From Streptomyces sp. SID5785 (GTDB lineage Bacteria > Actinomycetota > Actinomycetes > Streptomycetales > Streptomycetaceae), in contig NZ_WWIA01000779.1 of the NCBI RefSeq assembly GCF_009870065.1, positions 1 through 64,000 on the forward strand: 64,000 nt of DNA, in the 5' to 3' direction. Within the stretch, counting starts at the first letter, position 1. Every line of letters begins with the position of its first letter. The notes under the pieces are model-generated. The model had not been told where the DNA came from, did no database searches, and was given only the letters and a program-made list of their open reading frames with translations. The translations under genes were made by a program, and so were the position numbers. This document shows positions 60,550 to 64,000 of this stretch, piece by piece.

Positions 60550-62346
60550 ATGACTGAGAGCAACGGGTCCGCGCTGCCGGACTGGGAGAAGCGCTTCCGC
60601 GCGCCGCGGGTGTCCCTGCCGGACTGGGCCGAGGACGCCCCGCACCGCTCCCTGTTCGTGTCGAACGCGACGGGGACCTACGAGCTGTACGCGTGGGACA
60701 GGGCGACGGGCACCCGGCGCCGCGCCACGGACCGGGCGAACGGGACGACGGACGGCGTGCTGTCCCCCGACGGCGCCTGGATCTGGTGGTTCGACGACAC
60801 CGACGGCGACGAGTTCGGGATCTGGCGCCGCCAGCCCTTCGAGGGCGGCCCGGACACCGAGGCCGTCCCCGGCCTCGCCGCCTCCTACCCGGCCGGGCTC
60901 GCCCTGGGCCGCGACGGGCACACCGCGGTCGTCGGGCGCTCCACGGACGAGGACGGCACGACCCTGCACGTCGTCGCGCCCGGCGCCGACGCCCCCGCGG
61001 AGATCTACCGCCACCGCGAGTCGGCCGGCGTCGGCGACCTGAGCCACGACGGCACGCTCATCGCCGTCGAGCACACCGAGCACGGCGACGCGATGCACGC
61101 GGCGCTACGCGTGGTCCGCCTCGACGGCACACCGGTCGCCGAGCTCGACGACACCAAGGGCGGCACCGAGGAGCTGGGCCTGGAGGTCCTCGGCTTCGCC
61201 CCGGTCGACGGCGACACCCGGCTCCTCGTCGGCCACCAGCGGCACGGCCGCTGGGAGCCGATGGTGTGGGACGTGACGGCCGGCACCCAGACCGACCTCG
61301 CGCTCGACCTGCCGGGCGACGTGTCGGCGGAGTGGTACCCGGACGGCTCGGCGCTGCTGATCGCGCACAGCTTCGAGGCCCGCGCCGACCTGTGGCGCTT
61401 CGACCTCGCGACCGGCACGCTGAGCGCGGTCGACACCCCGCGCGGCACGGTGTCCGGCGCCTCGGCCCGCCCCGACGGCAGCGTCGAGTACCTGTGGTCC
61501 TCGGCCGCCGAGCCGCCGGTCATGCGCTCCACGACGGGCGAGGTCGTCCTCGACCCGCCGGGCTTCACGGCGCCGCCCTCGGTCCCGGTCGAGGACGTGT
61601 GGGTGGACGGCCCGGGCGGGCGCGTGCACGCCCTCGTCCAGCGGCCGCCCGGCACCGAGGGCCCGCTCCCGACCGTCTTCGAGATCCACGGCGGCCCCAC
61701 CTGGCACGACTCGGACGCCTTCGCGGCGGGCCCGGCCGCCTGGCTCGACCACGGGTACGCGGTGGTCCGGGTCAACTACCGCGGCTCGACCGGCTACGGC
61801 CGGGAGTGGACCGACGCCCTCAAGCACCGCGTCGGACTGATCGAGCTCGAGGACATCGCCGCGGTGCGCGAGTGGGCCGTCACCTCCGGGCTCGCCGACC
61901 CCGAGCGGCTGGTCCTGGCGGGAGGCTCCTGGGGCGGCTATCTGACCCTGCTCGGCCTCGGCACCCAGCCGGGCGCCTGGGCGGTGGGCCTGGCCGCGGT
62001 CCCCGTCGCCGACTACCCGGCGGCGTACGAGGACGAGATGGAGGCCCTCAAGGCACTGGACCGCACCCTGTTCGGCGGCGCCCCCGACGAGGTCCCGGAC
62101 CGGTACACGGCCTCGTCCCCGCTCACCTACGTCGACGACGTGAAGGCCCCGGTGCACATCTCGGCGGGGCTCAACGACCCGCGCTGCCCGATCCGCCAGA
62201 TCGACCACTACGTGGACAGACTCGCGGCGCGCGACGCGGTGCACGAGGTGTACCGGTACGACGCGGGGCACGGCTCGCTCGTCGTCGAGGAGCGCATCAA
62301 GCAGGTCGCCCTGGAGCTGGACTTCGTCCGGCGCCATCTCCCGTAG
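60550..62346 (+). CDS. S9-family prolyl oligopeptidase / acylaminoacyl peptidase
   Basis: 598 residues. N-terminal beta-propeller (residues 30-330; repeats such as HDGTLIAVEHTEHG, PDGSALLIAHS) then an alpha/beta-hydrolase with Ser in VLAGGSWGGYLTLLGLG, Asp in SAGLNDPRCP and His in YDAGHGSLVVEE. This is an S9C/S9A serine peptidase that cuts short peptides. The ATG at 60,550 gives MTESNGSALPDWEKRF; no signal peptide, so cytoplasmic. The upstream 100 bp probably hold its own promoter. Confidence 0.94.
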   Translation: MTESNGSALPDWEKRFRAPRVSLPDWAEDAPHRSLFVSNATGTYELYAWDRATGTRRRATDRANGTTDGVLSPDGAWIWWFDDTDGDEFGIWRRQPFEGGPDTEAVPGLAASYPAGLALGRDGHTAVVGRSTDEDGTTLHVVAPGADAPAEIYRHRESAGVGDLSHDGTLIAVEHTEHGDAMHAALRVVRLDGTPVAELDDTKGGTEELGLEVLGFAPVDGDTRLLVGHQRHGRWEPMVWDVTAGTQTDLALDLPGDVSAEWYPDGSALLIAHSFEARADLWRFDLATGTLSAVDTPRGTVSGASARPDGSVEYLWSSAAEPPVMRSTTGEVVLDPPGFTAPPSVPVEDVWVDGPGGRVHALVQRPPGTEGPLPTVFEIHGGPTWHDSDAFAAGPAAWLDHGYAVVRVNYRGSTGYGREWTDALKHRVGLIELEDIAAVREWAVTSGLADPERLVLAGGSWGGYLTLLGLGTQPGAWAVGLAAVPVADYPAAYEDEMEALKALDRTLFGGAPDEVPDRYTASSPLTYVDDVKAPVHISAGLNDPRCPIRQIDHYVDRLAARDAVHEVYRYDAGHGSLVVEERIKQVALELDFVRRHLP

Positions 62347-62394
62347 GGCGCCCCGCACGACGGGTCCTTTACATCGGACCCGGGCGGGGGCCGC

Positions 62395-62423
62395 GGTACG
62401 GGTCCGCACACCGGACCCGTACC
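62395..62423. promoter_or_regulatory. 12-bp inverted repeat over the SURF1 promoter
   Basis: GGTACGGGTCCG and CGGACCCGTACC are perfect inverted repeats around CACAC. The right arm overlaps the TACCGT -10 box. It may be an operator for SURF1 or a terminator for the S9 peptidase. Confidence 0.65.
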
Positions 62424-62425
62424 GT
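62420..62425 (+). promoter_or_regulatory. -10 box of leaderless promoter, SURF1
   Basis: TACCGT, seven bases before the GTG at 62,433; a GTG at 62,424 overlaps the box. Confidence 0.5.
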
Positions 62426-62432
62426 GGACGGC

Positions 62433-63290
62433 GTGTACCGGTTCCTGCTGACCCCTCGCTGGTGGGGGATCAACATCTTCGTCCTGCTGGCGATCCCCGT
62501 CTGCATCTTCATGGGCTCGTGGCAGCTCAGCCGTTTCGAGGACCGGGTGCAGGACCACCGGTCCGTGACGGAGCAGACCGCGGCGAACAAGAAGGCGAAG
62601 GCCGCGCCGCTCGCCTCCCTGCTGCCCGTCGACAAGAAGACGTCCGGCCGGCAGACCACGGTGACCGGGCACTACGACCGGCAGTTCCTGGTCCCGGACC
62701 GGGACCTCGACGGCCGCACCGGCTTCTACGTCGTGACGCTGCTGCGCACCGACGGCTCGGCCGGTGCCGACGGCGGCCGGGCGCTCCCGGTGGTCCGCGG
62801 CTGGCTGCCCGGCACCGCCTCGGCCGCGAAGGCGCCCGCCCCGCCGAAGGGCGAGGTCACCGCGGTCGGCTCGCTCCAGGCCTCGGAGTCCGCGGGGGCG
62901 AACGGGGTGTCGAACGCGGGCGGTCTGCCCGCCGGCCAGGTCGGCGTGATCAGCGCCGCGTCCCTGGTGAACCTGGTGCCGTACGACGTCTACGACGCGT
63001 GGGTCACGCTCGACACGGCGGACGGCGCGATGACCGCGGTGCCCGCCACCACGCCGCAGGGCAGCGGCCTGGACCTCAAGGCGTTCCAGAACCTCGGGTA
63101 CACGGGCGAGTGGTTCGTCTTCGCGGGCTTCGTGCTCTTCATGTGGTTCCGCCTCGTGCGCCGTGAGGCGGAGGCCGTCCGCGACGCCGCACTCGGCCTC
63201 GTCCCGACCGGGGACGCCGGAGACGCCGGAGACACGGGGGACACAGGCGACACCGAGTCCGAGGGGACGACGCCCGAGCCCGCACGCTGA
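62433..63290 (+). CDS. SURF1-family cytochrome oxidase assembly protein
   Basis: 285 residues. N-terminal helix WWGINIFVLLAIPVCIFMGSWQLSRFEDR and C-terminal helix YTGEWFVFAGFVLFMWFRLVRREAE frame a periplasmic domain with GRQTTVTGHYDRQFLVPDRDLDGRTGFYVVT. SURF1 (Shy1) helps insert heme a into cytochrome c oxidase. The GTG at 62,433 is chosen because of a TACCGT box seven bases upstream; a GTG at 62,424 is in frame. The tail is Gly/Asp/Thr-rich repeats (GDAGDAGDTGDTGDT). Confidence 0.9.
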   Translation: MYRFLLTPRWWGINIFVLLAIPVCIFMGSWQLSRFEDRVQDHRSVTEQTAANKKAKAAPLASLLPVDKKTSGRQTTVTGHYDRQFLVPDRDLDGRTGFYVVTLLRTDGSAGADGGRALPVVRGWLPGTASAAKAPAPPKGEVTAVGSLQASESAGANGVSNAGGLPAGQVGVISAASLVNLVPYDVYDAWVTLDTADGAMTAVPATTPQGSGLDLKAFQNLGYTGEWFVFAGFVLFMWFRLVRREAEAVRDAALGLVPTGDAGDAGDTGDTGDTESEGTTPEPAR

Positions 63291-63312
63291 CGGCACGGCG
63301 GCGGCGGGCCTA

Positions 63313-64000
63313 TCAGGAGGCGGGCAGCACGCCCGTCTTGTAGATCGTGCCCGCGCAGGCGTCGGAGATGGTCGCGCCCGCGCTGGGCGCCCCCGGCTCC
63401 GCCGTGTGCTCGACCACGACCCTGCCGTCGTCGGGATCGTCCGAGCCGAGCTGCGTGGAGAGGCCCGAGTCGGTGCTGTCCTGCTGCCCGTTCCCGGTGT
63501 CCTGGCTCGGCGTGGGGGACGGGGACTCGGTGCCGCCGTTGCCCGTACCGCCGTCGCCACCGCCGCTGCCGCCCGTCGACGGGCACTGCCCGGACGGCAC
63601 CCAGGCGAAGCGCACCTCGTACGCCATGCCGGGCTCCAGGATGAGCTGGCCCGGCTCGGTGGACGGGTCGGGCAGTCCGGTCGCCGCGTCGCCCGACGTG
63701 TGGTCGACGATCGCGACCCGGGTCGGGTCGGCGGCGCCCTGCGCGAGGGTGGAGACGGTGCCCGGGTTGTCGACCGTGCAGTTGCCGTCCGACACGTTCG
63801 TGACGCGGAAGGAGCCGTAGACCTTGCCGCTCGCGTCCGGCGCGCCCACGTCGGAGACGGGGGTGCCGAGCTCGCTCGCGTCACACACCGGGGAACTGGC
63901 GGCGGCCGTGCTGCCGGTGCCGGGCCGGTCCGTGGCGGCGCCGCCGGAGTCCTTGCCCTTGCCGCCCCCGTGCTCCTTGCCGGTGTCCTCGCCCTTTCCC
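63313..64000 (-). CDS. Probable secreted protein, DUF4232-like, cut by the window edge
   Basis: 229 residues visible; the open frame continues to the last base, so the N-terminus (and any signal peptide) lies outside. The visible N-terminal part is Gly/Lys/Asp/Glu-rich (KGEDTGKEHGGGKGKDSGG). A beta-rich domain follows with two Cys, CDASELGTPVSDVG ... VTNVSDGNCTVDNPG and RFAWVPSGQC, resembling DUF4232 secreted proteins. A Gly/Thr/Ser linker and SDDPDDGRVVVEHTAEPGAPSAGATISDACAGTIYKTG end it. Function unknown. Confidence 0.75.
   Translation of the reverse strand, partial: GKGEDTGKEHGGGKGKDSGGAATDRPGTGSTAAASSPVCDASELGTPVSDVGAPDASGKVYGSFRVTNVSDGNCTVDNPGTVSTLAQGAADPTRVAIVDHTSGDAATGLPDPSTEPGQLILEPGMAYEVRFAWVPSGQCPSTGGSGGGDGGTGNGGTESPSPTPSQDTGNGQQDSTDSGLSTQLGSDDPDDGRVVVEHTAEPGAPSAGATISDACAGTIYKTGVLPAS

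Overview
The window is chromosomal DNA from a high-GC actinomycete, almost certainly a Streptomyces. The coding GC bias is extreme, the developmental regulators bldG and wblA are present, and there are Streptomyces-type Crp, SodF, RNHCP and holin-like proteins. Genes are tightly packed, with many 4-base stop/start overlaps (ATGA or GTGA) and many apparently leaderless promoters (TAnnnT 6-8 bases before the start codon).

Layout. 1-1,100: anti-sigma factor and bldG (minus). 1,261-3,810: MrfA-like helicase (plus). 3,411-10,007: a complete Tad/Flp-type secretion locus on the minus strand (ssd, tadA, tadB, tadC, DUF4244 pilin, two TadE-like proteins). 10,370-10,480: a 6C-type small RNA. 10,588-13,752: HAD phosphatase, degenerate Fic-like protein and CooC/MinD-like ATPase. 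13,829-18,014: deacetylase-like lipoprotein and a SulP transporter fused to a beta-carbonic anhydrase. 18,264-23,372: acsA, nhaA, holin-like protein, epoxide-hydrolase-like protein. 23,713-31,148: marP, CoA-type NUDIX, nth, crp, an ECF sigma factor, MBL hydrolase, second NUDIX, Rid protein, DUF4177 protein. 31,234-38,368: two ArsA/Get3-like ATPases, wblA, a class A penicillin-binding protein, YqeY protein, metallophosphoesterase. From memory, gene content and order from the helicase to the metallophosphoesterase resemble M. tuberculosis Rv3649-Rv3683, so this half is an ancient actinobacterial core block.

A tRNA-Pro(CGG) at 38,464 ends the core block. What follows (about 39,050-46,930) looks accessory: a single-polypeptide type ISP/IIG-like restriction-modification enzyme with lower GC than its surroundings, an unknown 379-residue protein, a GNAT enzyme, an Imm10-like immunity protein, a DinB-like protein and a Cys-rich MerR regulator with its own operator.

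The last third holds metal and redox functions. A TsaD paralogue, an unknown 55-codon gene and an Fe-type superoxide dismutase (sodF) lie beside two sequences that match the Nur (nickel) box, suggesting nickel-dependent control. A yybP-ykoY (Mn2+) riboswitch precedes a GDT1/UPF0016 transporter, the expected pairing for manganese export. The rest comprises two tandem RNHCP zinc-ribbon proteins, a VOC protein, a DUF4436 membrane protein, a TetR/FAD-dehydrogenase/SDR operon with a 35-bp palindromic operator, an MMPL exporter, an XRE-TPR regulator, an S9 peptidase, SURF1 and a truncated secreted protein at the right edge.

Product names come from motifs read by eye and family knowledge. No database or structure search was run, and start codons were chosen from ribosome binding sites, stop/start overlaps or -10 boxes.
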